From positions 930,001 through 994,000 of the forward strand of contig CAVZII010000005.1 in NCBI GenBank assembly GCA_963775275.1: 64,000 bases of DNA, written 5' to 3'. The stretch's first letter is position 1. Each line of letters begins with the position of its first letter. Under the pieces are notes generated by a model, which was not told the origin of the DNA, ran no database searches, and worked only from the letters and a program-made list of their open reading frames with translations. This DNA comes from JANWHQ01 sp963775275. Its GTDB lineage: Bacteria; Pseudomonadota; Alphaproteobacteria; Caulobacterales; Caulobacteraceae. The translations under genes were made by a program, and so were the position numbers. Positions 33,879 through 41,531 of this stretch are shown here, piece after piece.

Positions 33879-35546
33879 GTGCGTCACGTCATTCCCTACC
33901 GCGAAGCCATACGGCTCAAGGCCCAGAACCCCCAGGCGCGGTGGCCGGCGGTTGCGCAGGCGTTCGCGGGCGAGGTCTGGCCGGAGATCAAGCCGTCGTT
34001 CCGCATCGCGCGCGGCGAAGCGGTCTTCACCATCGGCAGCTGCTTCGCCCGCAACATCGAGCGACACCTGCAGGCGCTGGGCTGCAGCGTGCCGATGCTG
34101 GACTTCCGGCTGCCGCCCGAGGAATGGCACGGCGACGCCAACAGCGCGATGAACAAGTTCCACCCGCCGAGCTTTCGCCAAGCCCTGGAGTGGACCGCGG
34201 CGATCCATGACCGCGACGGACGGGTCGGCTGGGACGACTGCGCCGCCTTCGCCTTCGATTGTGGCGACGGGGGATTCATCGACCTCGACATGGGCGCGAC
34301 CACGCCGGTGTCGCACGGGCGCCTGATCGAGCGCCGCCAGCACGTCTACGACATCTTCAGCCGGGTCTTCTCGGCCGGCTGCCTGATGATGACGCCCGGC
34401 CTGATCGAGGCCTGGCGCGACCGGGACACGGGCCTCTACCTGCATGAGGCGCCGGGGCGCAAAGCCCTGCTGGCGGGACGCGACCGATGGGAGCTGGAGA
34501 TCCTGCCCTATCAGGCGTGCCTGGAGGCCATGCTGGCGGCCATCGACGTCGTCCGCGCGCGCAACCCCGCGGTCCGCATCCTGATCACGACCTCGCCGGT
34601 TCCCATGGCCGCCACCTTCTCGGGCCAGGACGTCAGGACCGCGAACACCTATTCCAAGTCGGTGCTGAGAGCGGTCTGCGGCGCGGTGACGGTCGAGCGG
34701 CCGATGGTCGACTACTTCCCGAGCTACGAGAGCGTGACCCTGTCGTTTCCCGAAGGCGTCTGGAACGAGGACCGCCTCCACATCGCCTCCGGCTTCATCG
34801 GCAAGATCGTCGAACGCATGCTCGACGGCTACCTGGAAGGGGTCGAGGACGGCGACAGGGCCTTCCAACGCGCCCGCAACGCCATCTTCAACAAGGACTA
34901 CGCGCAGGCCGAGGCGGCGGCCCGCCAGGCGTTGACGGTCAGCCCCGCGCACGTGGAGGCCCGGATCGTCCTGGGCGAAGCGCTGATGCGCCAGAACCGG
35001 ATCGACGAGGCCGAGCGTGAGCTTCGCCCGATGCTGGACGCCCATCCGGACCGGGCCGACCTCTGGTTCCTGCTGGCCCGGGCCCTCGCGCGCGTCCGTG
35101 AGCGGCGAGCCGAGGCGGCCGAGCTGGCGGCGAAGGGCGCGTTCCTGCCGTCGGTGACCCTGACGGAGTTCCGGGGCGTCGCCGCGCTCGTGCGCCAGAA
35201 CGCCGCCCCACGGACCGCCGAGCGGATCGCGCGGCGCGCGGTGGAGCTCTACCCGCTGCACGTGGAGGCGCGCCAGCTCCTCGCGGAGGTCCTGATCGAC
35301 CAGGGACGCCGGCGCGAGGCGATCGCCGTCCTGCGCGAGGCGGTGAAGCTGCGGCGCGCGCGCGCCGCCGATCACTTCAAGCTGGCCGAGCTATTGGCCG
35401 CGGAGGGCGAAGGAGCGGCCGCCGACGAGGCCCTGTCGGGCGCCCTGGCCTATGAGCCCACGCATCCGGGCGCGATGTCCCTGCGCCGGACGCTGCGGGA
35501 CGGGACCGCCACTGAAGCTAGTGTGGTGGATCAGAAGTTCGCATGA
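33879..35546 (+). CDS. GSCFA-domain protein with C-terminal TPR repeats
   Basis: 555-aa protein. The N-terminal half is a GSCFA domain, named for the motif seen here as TIGSCFARNIERHLQ, an SGNH-hydrolase-like fold probably acting on glycans. Further blocks are ITTSPVPMAATF and EDRLHIASGFIG. The C-terminal half (about 325-545) is made of TPR-type helical pairs. GTG 33879 was chosen (VRHVIPYREA); GTG 33840 is also in frame. The last 9 codons and the stop lie inside the 166-bp repeat, so its natural C-terminus was probably replaced. Confidence 0.78.
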   Translation: MRHVIPYREAIRLKAQNPQARWPAVAQAFAGEVWPEIKPSFRIARGEAVFTIGSCFARNIERHLQALGCSVPMLDFRLPPEEWHGDANSAMNKFHPPSFRQALEWTAAIHDRDGRVGWDDCAAFAFDCGDGGFIDLDMGATTPVSHGRLIERRQHVYDIFSRVFSAGCLMMTPGLIEAWRDRDTGLYLHEAPGRKALLAGRDRWELEILPYQACLEAMLAAIDVVRARNPAVRILITTSPVPMAATFSGQDVRTANTYSKSVLRAVCGAVTVERPMVDYFPSYESVTLSFPEGVWNEDRLHIASGFIGKIVERMLDGYLEGVEDGDRAFQRARNAIFNKDYAQAEAAARQALTVSPAHVEARIVLGEALMRQNRIDEAERELRPMLDAHPDRADLWFLLARALARVRERRAEAAELAAKGAFLPSVTLTEFRGVAALVRQNAAPRTAERIARRAVELYPLHVEARQLLAEVLIDQGRRREAIAVLREAVKLRRARAADHFKLAELLAAEGEGAAADEALSGALAYEPTHPGAMSLRRTLRDGTATEASVVDQKFA

Positions 35547-35683
35547 TGATGGCGGCGCCCTCGGCTGCGAACTTCTGATCCGTAAACCACACTAGAATCA
35601 TACATTTGCTAGTGTCCTTATCGATTCCGAAGTTCGCATCCGCCTTGCAAATGCGCTGGCGAACTTCGGAATCGGGACACTAG
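35518..35683. repeat. Composite double-hairpin element, copy 2 (inverted)
   Basis: Exact reverse complement of 19666-19831 over all 166 bases, 15.85 kb away. Here hairpin B (35518-35595) comes first and hairpin A (35609-35683) second. It lies across the 3' end of the GSCFA gene and supplies that gene's stop codon. The complete identity of the two copies in otherwise unrelated surroundings indicates recent mobility, gene conversion or strong selection. Confidence 0.9.
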
Positions 35684-35719
35684 AGCCTTGTCCGGTCGGA
35701 TTGGCCGGACAAGGCTTTA
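35684..35719. terminator. Perfect 12-bp hairpin between convergent genes
   Basis: AGCCTTGTCCGG (35684-35695), a 9-base loop, and its exact complement (35705-35716). It separates the convergent GSCFA and TadG-like genes and overlaps the TAA of the latter, so a bidirectional terminator role is likely. There is no long U-tract. The hairpin is flanked by CTAG and TTAG, so it may be a third member of the CTAG-bounded hairpin family rather than a classical terminator. Confidence 0.55.
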
Positions 35720-37294
35720 GTGGGCGATCCTAAGGTTCTGGATAGCATCGGCGATGGTGTTGAACACCGAGGTCAGCTGGGTCGCATCCTGAACGTCGTA
35801 GAACTTGTCCGGCGATGACGCGCAGCCCTGCAGGACGGCGTAGTTGTTGTCGTGCACGTCAACTCGCACCGTGTAGATCACGATCCCCTGCGCCCTCATG
35901 TTGGCGCAGACGGCGGTCTCGCGCGCGTCCAGCGCGGCCTGGCGTTGGCTGCTCGAGCCCGAGGTGATCGCGAGCCGGTTCTGCCAGATGTAGCCGTCGC
36001 CCGAGTAGAAGGACGCGTTGTTGTTGTAATTGCTGGTGTTCTGGTTCTGGCCGTCGGTCATCATCACCACCACCTTGGTGGTCTTGGGCGTATCGTAGGG
36101 AACGCCGTCGGCGAAGGGGGCGTTGGGCGACAGCACGCGCCAGCCCCACGCCATCCCGATGGGGATGTTGGTGTCGCCCATGGCGGCCATGCCGTTGATG
36201 GCCGACTTCAGCGCGGTCCAGTCGGTGGTGAGGCGCATCACGGGCTGCAGCGCGCAGCCGGCGTTCGGTCCGTACTGATACCCGGTCCAGGCATTGGAGC
36301 CAGTGCGCAGGGCGTGGGTGTTGTACTTGGCGACGGCGCCCTGCCGGGTGCTCCAGCTGGAGCTGTTCGTCCCATCGTCGATGTAGCTGTTGTACCAGGT
36401 CGCGCCGTTCCAGCTGTTGCTGGTCTCGCCGCCCGGCTCATCGGGCGCGAAGAAGGGTGTGAACAGGGTCGCCGGGCTGCTCGACGTGGGCGCGGTGTCC
36501 TGGACGTCGTAGGGCGCCTGGCGGGCCTCGACGCAGCCGGCCCACGACACGCCCATCTGCTGGAACAGGTCGAATCGGTTGGCATGGCTGGAGAAGATCT
36601 CGTCGTTGATCGGCGAGGCGCCGGTCGTGTCCATCCAGCTGGCGTTCTGATACTGCGATCCGACCCGGACGGTCATCGAGAACGGCACGAGCCCGATCTT
36701 GACCGGGTCGACATCTGTCGACCGCGCCGCAGCCTCGGACAGGGTGTCGACGAAATTGGACGCGGCGGTCTTGAGCAGGCTCAGCTTCGTCCCGGCCATC
36801 GAGCCGGTGTTGTCCAGCACCAGGGCGATCTCGAGCTTGTTCTCGCCGCGCACCACCTCGGACGTGGCCGACAGCTGGATCGGGCCGCCCCCGAAGACGC
36901 CGGCCACCAGGGGCGTCACCTGCATCTCGGCCGTGGCGTCCACCTTGTCGCCGCTGAGCACGAAGGAGGCGGTCGTGAGCTGGGCGTTCGAGAAGCTGTT
37001 GAGATTGGCCGCAAGGCTGTTCTGGCCGAGCGCCTGCACATCGGCCGGGGTGGTCACGGTCGAGCGGCCCACGGCCAGCGCCGCAGCGTCAAGCGCGTCC
37101 TGCAGATCGGTCTTGATCAAGGTCGCGCGATGCAGGTCCATCGAGGCGACCACCAGGAACGACAGCGGTACGGCGGTCAGGGCGAAAGGCAGGGCCACCC
37201 CGCCCTTGCGGGCGCGCCAGAACCGGATTGCGGCGCCCTCCAGGGCGCGAGCGATCTTCCGCCCGGCTTCGCGGGCGCGCGAATGCTTCTGCAT
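35717..37294 (-). CDS. TadG-like pilus/surface protein with von Willebrand A domain
   Basis: 525-aa protein. After a basic N-terminus comes the TadE/TadG-type helix (GGVALPFALTAVPLSFLVVASMD split over 31-53) and the DLQDALDAAALA helix, typical of pseudopilin-like Tad proteins. A vWA domain follows, with the MIDAS start DNTGS (161-165) and VVMMTDGQNQNTSNYN. TadG proteins act in Tad/Flp pilus assembly and adhesion, but no other tad genes are nearby. Asn/Ser/Thr-rich loops are common in the middle part. Confidence 0.85.
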   Translation of the reverse strand: MQKHSRAREAGRKIARALEGAAIRFWRARKGGVALPFALTAVPLSFLVVASMDLHRATLIKTDLQDALDAAALAVGRSTVTTPADVQALGQNSLAANLNSFSNAQLTTASFVLSGDKVDATAEMQVTPLVAGVFGGGPIQLSATSEVVRGENKLEIALVLDNTGSMAGTKLSLLKTAASNFVDTLSEAAARSTDVDPVKIGLVPFSMTVRVGSQYQNASWMDTTGASPINDEIFSSHANRFDLFQQMGVSWAGCVEARQAPYDVQDTAPTSSSPATLFTPFFAPDEPGGETSNSWNGATWYNSYIDDGTNSSSWSTRQGAVAKYNTHALRTGSNAWTGYQYGPNAGCALQPVMRLTTDWTALKSAINGMAAMGDTNIPIGMAWGWRVLSPNAPFADGVPYDTPKTTKVVVMMTDGQNQNTSNYNNNASFYSGDGYIWQNRLAITSGSSSQRQAALDARETAVCANMRAQGIVIYTVRVDVHDNNYAVLQGCASSPDKFYDVQDATQLTSVFNTIADAIQNLRIAH

Positions 37295-37564
37295 CGGTCA
37301 CGACTTCTTCGTTGATGACATGTACGCCAGGTGAAGGAGGCTCGCCTTCTTCCGTCCCTGGCCGCAGATTTCACGGCTTGGGTAAACGAACAGACCAGCA
37401 AGAAGTGTTAAATCCTGTAAACTGTAAGTCTACTTCAAAGGAACGAAGGAATCCCCGAAGAAGAGCGTTGAGCTCTTCATCAGACAAATCGTCGCAGATG
37501 CGCCGCAGGCTGGCGATCACCTCAGTCGTCTTGGCGGTGGAGCCGGCGGACGGACCTGCCCGCG
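37295..37564. other. Intergenic region upstream of the TadG-like gene
   Basis: This 270-base gap is less G+C-rich than its surroundings, especially 37380-37490. On the minus strand it contains a 49-codon frame (GTG 37520 to TGA 37371) that I cannot match to any family, plus the presumed promoter of the TadG-like gene. A short hairpin GAAGG-N7-CCTTC lies near 37334. I see no RNA gene or convincing regulatory site. Confidence 0.4.
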
Positions 37565-38794
37565 TCAGCGGCCAGGGGCGTCCTGGGCCGCGGCCGGGCC
37601 TTCGGCGCCGCCGCCCTCCGCAGCCGGGGGCAAGGCGTCGGCCGCGGCGCCAGCGGATTGCGGCGCAGGCGACAGGGCCAGGGGCTGGGACGGCGGCGCC
37701 GCGGCGGAGTCCGGCGGGGCCGGCGGCGCGTCTTCGGCCGCCTGCTGGCGCACGAAGCCCTCGGCGGACGGCGGCGGCGGCGCGCTGAGGTCGGGCGCCG
37801 CAGCGGGAACGCGGCCGCTCAGCCGGCCGATGCAGGCCGCAAGGCCGTCCTCCCGAACGGTCCCGATCGCCCCACCGATCCGGCGCGAACGGCGCTGGAC
37901 ATAGGGGCCCGGCGAGGCGGCCTTCCACTTCAGGGGCGAGGGCAGGATGGCGGCGAGCCTCGAGGCTTCTAGGTTGCTGAGCCCGGCTGCGTCCGTCTTG
38001 AAGTAGCGGTTGGCCGCCGCCTCCGCGCCATAGATCCCCGGCCCCATCTCCACCACGTTGAGGTAGGTCTCCATGATCCGTCGCTTGCCCCACAGCGCCT
38101 CGATCAGCACGGTGAAATAGGCCTCCACGCCCTTGCGCAGGAGCGAGCGGCCGGGCCACAGGAAGACGTTCTTGGCGGTCTGCTGGCTGATGGTCGAGCC
38201 GCCCCGGACGCGACCGGGGCGCCGCTCGTTGTGGGCCCAGGCCTTCCTCATCGCCTCGAAATCGAAGCCGTGGTGGGTGCAGAAGCGCGCGTCCTCCGCC
38301 GCGACCGCGGCCTGCACCAGCGCCGGCGAGATCCTGGACAGCGGCCGCCAACGGTAGTCGAGCCCCTTGCCCTGGCCGAGGCGGATCAGCATCAGGGGGG
38401 TCACCGGCGGCGGGACGAACCTGTAGATGGCCACCCAGGCCGGCGGGATCACGAAGACGACGATCAGGACCCAGGTCACGATCGTGCGGACCAGTCCGCG
38501 GCGCGTCCCGGGGCGCCATGCCGACGCGGCCGGGGGCGGCGGTTCCGCCTCCAGCGACAGCGGCGGGCCAGGAGACGACGCCTCTTCAGCCGGCGAGGGT
38601 TCGACGGCCGGCGCCGGCTGAGCGGAAGCGGCATCCTCGCCCTTGGGCGCCTCGTCCGAAAGAGTCGGCGCGGGGGCCGCCTGGTCTGGCGGCGTTTCGT
38701 CCGAAGGGGTCCCGGCCGGCTCCGGCCTGGCCGGATCGTGCGCCGCGTCCTGTGAGCCGGGCTCGATCTCTTCGGGCCGCTCGTGATCGGTCAT
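37565..38794 (-). CDS. mtgA: Monofunctional peptidoglycan glycosyltransferase
   Basis: 409-aa GT51 enzyme that polymerises lipid II in the periplasm. A Pro/Ala/Glu-rich cytoplasmic tail (about 1-100) precedes one transmembrane helix (about 105-130). The catalytic domain has the essential Glu in AAVAAEDARFCTHHGFD, then GGSTISQQTAKNVFLW and ETYLNVVEMGPGIYGAE. There is no transpeptidase domain. Both the N-terminal and C-terminal Pro/Ala-rich tails are longer than in E. coli MtgA. Confidence 0.92.
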   Translation of the reverse strand: MTDHERPEEIEPGSQDAAHDPARPEPAGTPSDETPPDQAAPAPTLSDEAPKGEDAASAQPAPAVEPSPAEEASSPGPPLSLEAEPPPPAASAWRPGTRRGLVRTIVTWVLIVVFVIPPAWVAIYRFVPPPVTPLMLIRLGQGKGLDYRWRPLSRISPALVQAAVAAEDARFCTHHGFDFEAMRKAWAHNERRPGRVRGGSTISQQTAKNVFLWPGRSLLRKGVEAYFTVLIEALWGKRRIMETYLNVVEMGPGIYGAEAAANRYFKTDAAGLSNLEASRLAAILPSPLKWKAASPGPYVQRRSRRIGGAIGTVREDGLAACIGRLSGRVPAAAPDLSAPPPPSAEGFVRQQAAEDAPPAPPDSAAAPPSQPLALSPAPQSAGAAADALPPAAEGGGAEGPAAAQDAPGR

Positions 38795-38845
38795 GCAGTC
38801 AGGTTCCGGGCCCCGGCGGCCACAATCCATGCCCTCGGCGAGGGG

Positions 38846-39823
38846 TCAAGGAAGGGCCGCGACGCCGGCGCCGCCGGCCTCGTCGCCCCACGCCGCCCGC
38901 GTCCCGTCGGCGGACACGGCCAGGGCCGTGACGGCCGGGCCCTTCTCGGCCTTCAGGAAGCCGACGCCCGTCCCCGAAAGGTCAACCGTCCAGACCCGGC
39001 CGTCGTCGAGGCCGGCGACCAGCCGCGAGCCCTTGGCCGCAGCGGCGACGCGCGTGACCAGGGCGCCCTCCTGGACGCCGATCTCGGCCGCCTGCTTGCC
39101 CATGGGGCCGGACGCCCCGGAAAAGGGCCAGATCACCGCACCCGCCGCGCCTGCGGTGGCCATCAGACGGCCCCCGTCCAGGAAGGTCAGCGATCTCACC
39201 TTTGAGGGATAGCCGCCCATGCGCATGTCGGCGCCGTCGGCGAGGCGCCAGCCGTGCAGGTCGTTCTCCTGCATCGCGGTGATCAGGAACCGCCCGTCCG
39301 GGCTGAAGGCGGCGGCGATGTGGCTGCCCGCCCATTTCAGGAGCTGCGGCTTCTGGTCCTTGATCGTGGCCCACCACAGGACCGCCCCGCCGTAGGTGGC
39401 GGCCGCGAGGCGGCGCCCCTTGGGATCGAAGGCCAGCGCCGCCACCGTCCGCTCGTGCGCCAGCACATTGGCGAAGGCGGGCGTCTTCACGTCCCGCACG
39501 TGCGCCTGTCGGCCCGCGGCGAAGCCATAAAGGCCCGATGCGGCGCTGGAGGCCACCGCGTCGATCCAGGCGCCCTTCACCTCGGCGAGCGCCTGCGCGC
39601 CGGCCCGGCTCGACCAGACCACGCGGCCGTCGTCGCCTCCGGTGAGGATCCCCTCGCCCGACGGATGGGCGGCCGCCGCCAGCACGGCGCCGTCGTGGGC
39701 CTCGATTCGAGTCCCGTCCGCCCAGCGCGCCGAGCCGTCGCCGAGGGCGAAGACCGCCTCTCCCGAACGGTCGAAGAGGACGTCCGTGACGTAGGCGTCG
39801 AAGGCGAGCGCGGCCTGGGTCAT
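38846..39823 (-). CDS. WD40 repeat protein
   Basis: 325-aa protein made of beta-propeller repeats. Recurrent blocks include AHDGAVLAAAAHPSGEGILTGG, ERTVAALAFDPKGRRLAAA and IAAAFSPDGRFLITAMQ. It has no signal peptide and is probably a cytosolic scaffold. Partners are unknown. ATG 39823 was chosen (MTQAALAFDAYVTDV); the open frame continues upstream through the tandem repeat array, but that extension is repeat sequence and not protein. Confidence 0.85.
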   Translation of the reverse strand: MTQAALAFDAYVTDVLFDRSGEAVFALGDGSARWADGTRIEAHDGAVLAAAAHPSGEGILTGGDDGRVVWSSRAGAQALAEVKGAWIDAVASSAASGLYGFAAGRQAHVRDVKTPAFANVLAHERTVAALAFDPKGRRLAAATYGGAVLWWATIKDQKPQLLKWAGSHIAAAFSPDGRFLITAMQENDLHGWRLADGADMRMGGYPSKVRSLTFLDGGRLMATAGAAGAVIWPFSGASGPMGKQAAEIGVQEGALVTRVAAAAKGSRLVAGLDDGRVWTVDLSGTGVGFLKAEKGPAVTALAVSADGTRAAWGDEAGGAGVAALP

Positions 39824-39835
39824 GTGCAAGGCCTT

Positions 39836-40118
39836 AGCGCGCGGCGCGCCTTCAGGGAAAGTGGGACCCGGTTTCCCGCCCGGAAGGCGCGCCAATGTTT
39901 GAACGCCGCGCGCGCGGACGCAGAACCGCTTCACACTTCTGCTGCGCGCGCGGCGCGCCTTCAGGGAAAGTGGGACCCGGTTTCCCGCCCGGAAGGCGCG
40001 CCTATGTTTCTTCCCGCGCGCGCGGACGCAGAACCGCTTCACACTTCTGCAGCGCGCGCGGCGCGCCTTCAGGCGAGGTGGGACCCGGCTCGCCGCCCGG
40101 AAGGCGCGCCCATGTTCG
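39836..40118. repeat. Tandem structured repeat array (about 2.6 units of 108-109 bp)
   Basis: Three hairpins with an identical outer stem, GGCGCGCCTTC/GAAGGCGCGCC, lie at 39843-39893, 39952-40002 and 40060-40110. The inner stem is GGGAAA/TTTCCC in units 1 and 2 but GGCGAG/CTCGCC in unit 3, a compensatory change, around a constant loop GTGGGACCCGG. A second small hairpin, GCAGAA-N11-TTCTGC, lies between units (39920-39942 and 40028-40050). Similar sequence is often miscalled as protein N-termini in Caulobacterales. It occupies most of the gap between the WD40 gene and exbD. Confidence 0.85.
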
Positions 40119-40204
40119 ATCCCGCGCGCAGCTTCGGCGAATTCACCTGGCAGGAGAGCCCGGACCTCGACTTTCGCCTTCCACGGCGCGCGCGAAGGGA
40201 GTGA
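40112..40204 (+). CDS. Possible 30-residue peptide downstream of repeat array
   Basis: ATG immediately after the third hairpin, encoding MFDPARSFGEFTWQESPD and a basic end (RLPRRARRE). The first two repeat units carry an ATG at the matching place (39895, 40004), so the start may be part of the repeat. The unique portion has a plausible soluble composition but no known family. Low confidence. Confidence 0.25.
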   Translation: MFDPARSFGEFTWQESPDLDFRLPRRARRE

Positions 40205-40302
40205 GGCGATCTGCGGCTTTACTTTCGGCCCGGCCCCGGCGTAATTCCTCGCGACGGAATACGGCCGGCCCCTGGATCGGGCCCGAACGAGGAAGCGAAC
40301 GC

Positions 40303-40749
40303 ATGGCGGCGAAGGTAGGCGGCACCGGCGGCGGCAAGTACGATCTCGGACAGAACTCCGACATCAACGTCACGCCCTTCGTCGACATCATGCTGGTGCT
40401 GCTCATCGTGATGATGGTGGCCGTGCCGGTGGCGACCCTGGCGATCAAGGTGGACCTGCCGCCGGCGACGCCGTCCAAGGAGAAGCCCAAGCCCCCGACC
40501 TTCATCTCGGTGCTGGACGGCGGCCGGCTCGTCATCTCGAGCCCAGATCGGGGCCAGCAGCCCACCGACCTCGACCATCTCGCCGCCGGCCTTTACCTCA
40601 ACCTCGGCCCGGCCGCCAAAGACCAGTCGATCCTGATCCGCGCCAACCGCTCGGTCCGCTACGGCGACTTCATGGCGGTGGTGAACCAGCTACAGACCGA
40701 CGGCTTCCTGAAGGTCTCGCTGATCACCGAAGGGCCTTCTCCCACCTGA
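40303..40749 (+). CDS. exbD: ExbD/TolR family biopolymer transport protein
   Basis: 148-aa inner-membrane protein with one N-terminal helix. The proton-carrying Asp lies in INVTPFVDIMLVLLIVMMV, and the periplasmic domain ends in VVNQLQTDGFLKVSLIT. It normally works with ExbB (or TolQ) and TonB to energise outer-membrane receptors, but no exbB or tonB lies next to it. A GAGGAAG ribosome site precedes ATG 40303. Confidence 0.9.
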   Translation: MAAKVGGTGGGKYDLGQNSDINVTPFVDIMLVLLIVMMVAVPVATLAIKVDLPPATPSKEKPKPPTFISVLDGGRLVISSPDRGQQPTDLDHLAAGLYLNLGPAAKDQSILIRANRSVRYGDFMAVVNQLQTDGFLKVSLITEGPSPT

Positions 40750-40806
40750 TCGCGGCGGGCGCGCCTGGCGCGCGCTTCGACCTGACCCACGACACGCAGC
40801 GCCGGC

Positions 40807-41502
40807 TCACCAGGCGATGACGTGGCCGTCGTGGCCGTAGAAGCCGTGCTCGCCGGTGCCGGCCTTGGACTCCACCACGTCGATCACGCCCTTGGCGCTC
40901 TCCTCCACCGAGATCAGGGCGTTGGGGCCGCCCATGTCGGTGCGCACCCAGCCAGGACTGATGGACAGGACCGTGAGCTTGCGATCGCCGAGCTCGCCAA
41001 TGAAGCTCCGCGTCAGCCGGTTCAGCGCGGACTTGCTGGCCGAATAGAGCGACACGCCCGGCATGAAGGTCTGGGAGACCGAGCCCAGGCCCGAGGTCAT
41101 CATCGCGATCACCCCCGTCCCGTCGCGGACCTGGCCGGCCAGCGCCTCGGCGACGTGGATCGGCCCCACGGCGTTGGTCATGAAAAGCTGGGCGACGCCC
41201 TCGCGATCGGCCTTGCCGGCGGGTCCGCGCGGTCCGCTGATCCCGGCGTTGACGAACAGCAGGTCCAGCGTCTCGCCCTCCAGGGCCTTGGGCAGGGCGT
41301 CGATCGCCGCGGAATCTTCGAGGTCCAGCGTCAGGACACGCACCTTTCCGCCGCTCGCGGCGGCGAAGTCGCGAAGGCCCTTGTCGGTCGCGGGCGAGCG
41401 CATGGTGGCGATGACGCGCCAGCCACGGCCTGCGAGCTCCTTGACGAGACCGAGCCCGATGCCCCGCGAGGCGCCGACGATGAAGGCGGTCTTCCCGGCC
41501 AT
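40807..41502 (-). CDS. Short-chain dehydrogenase/reductase
   Basis: 231-aa Rossmann oxidoreductase. The cofactor motif is VGASRGIGLG, followed by the LFVNAGISGP equivalent of NNAG, the catalytic YSASK and ISPGWVRTDMGG. The sequence resembles the C-factor/CsgA-like SDR group. Substrate is unknown. It lies 29 bases downstream of the CobW-family gene on the same strand and could share its transcript. Confidence 0.9.
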   Translation of the reverse strand: MAGKTAFIVGASRGIGLGLVKELAGRGWRVIATMRSPATDKGLRDFAAASGGKVRVLTLDLEDSAAIDALPKALEGETLDLLFVNAGISGPRGPAGKADREGVAQLFMTNAVGPIHVAEALAGQVRDGTGVIAMMTSGLGSVSQTFMPGVSLYSASKSALNRLTRSFIGELGDRKLTVLSISPGWVRTDMGGPNALISVEESAKGVIDVVESKAGTGEHGFYGHDGHVIAW

Positions 41503-41531
41503 GGCGTCTTTTTCCTCCCTGTCGTGTCGGC

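Noticed and set aside
37403..37420. CtrA-like TTAA-N7 half-site upstream of the TadG-like gene
   Set aside because: The second half reads AAAC instead of TTAA, so it does not meet the CtrA consensus.
37371..37520. 49-codon minus-strand frame (GTG start) between the TadG-like gene and mtgA
   Set aside because: No ribosome site and no recognisable family. It is kept only as a note in the intergenic entry.
39836..40118. Possible CRISPR array
   Set aside because: Units are about 109 bases with strongly conserved 'spacers' and large hairpins, only 2.6 units, and no cas genes. It is a tandem structured repeat.
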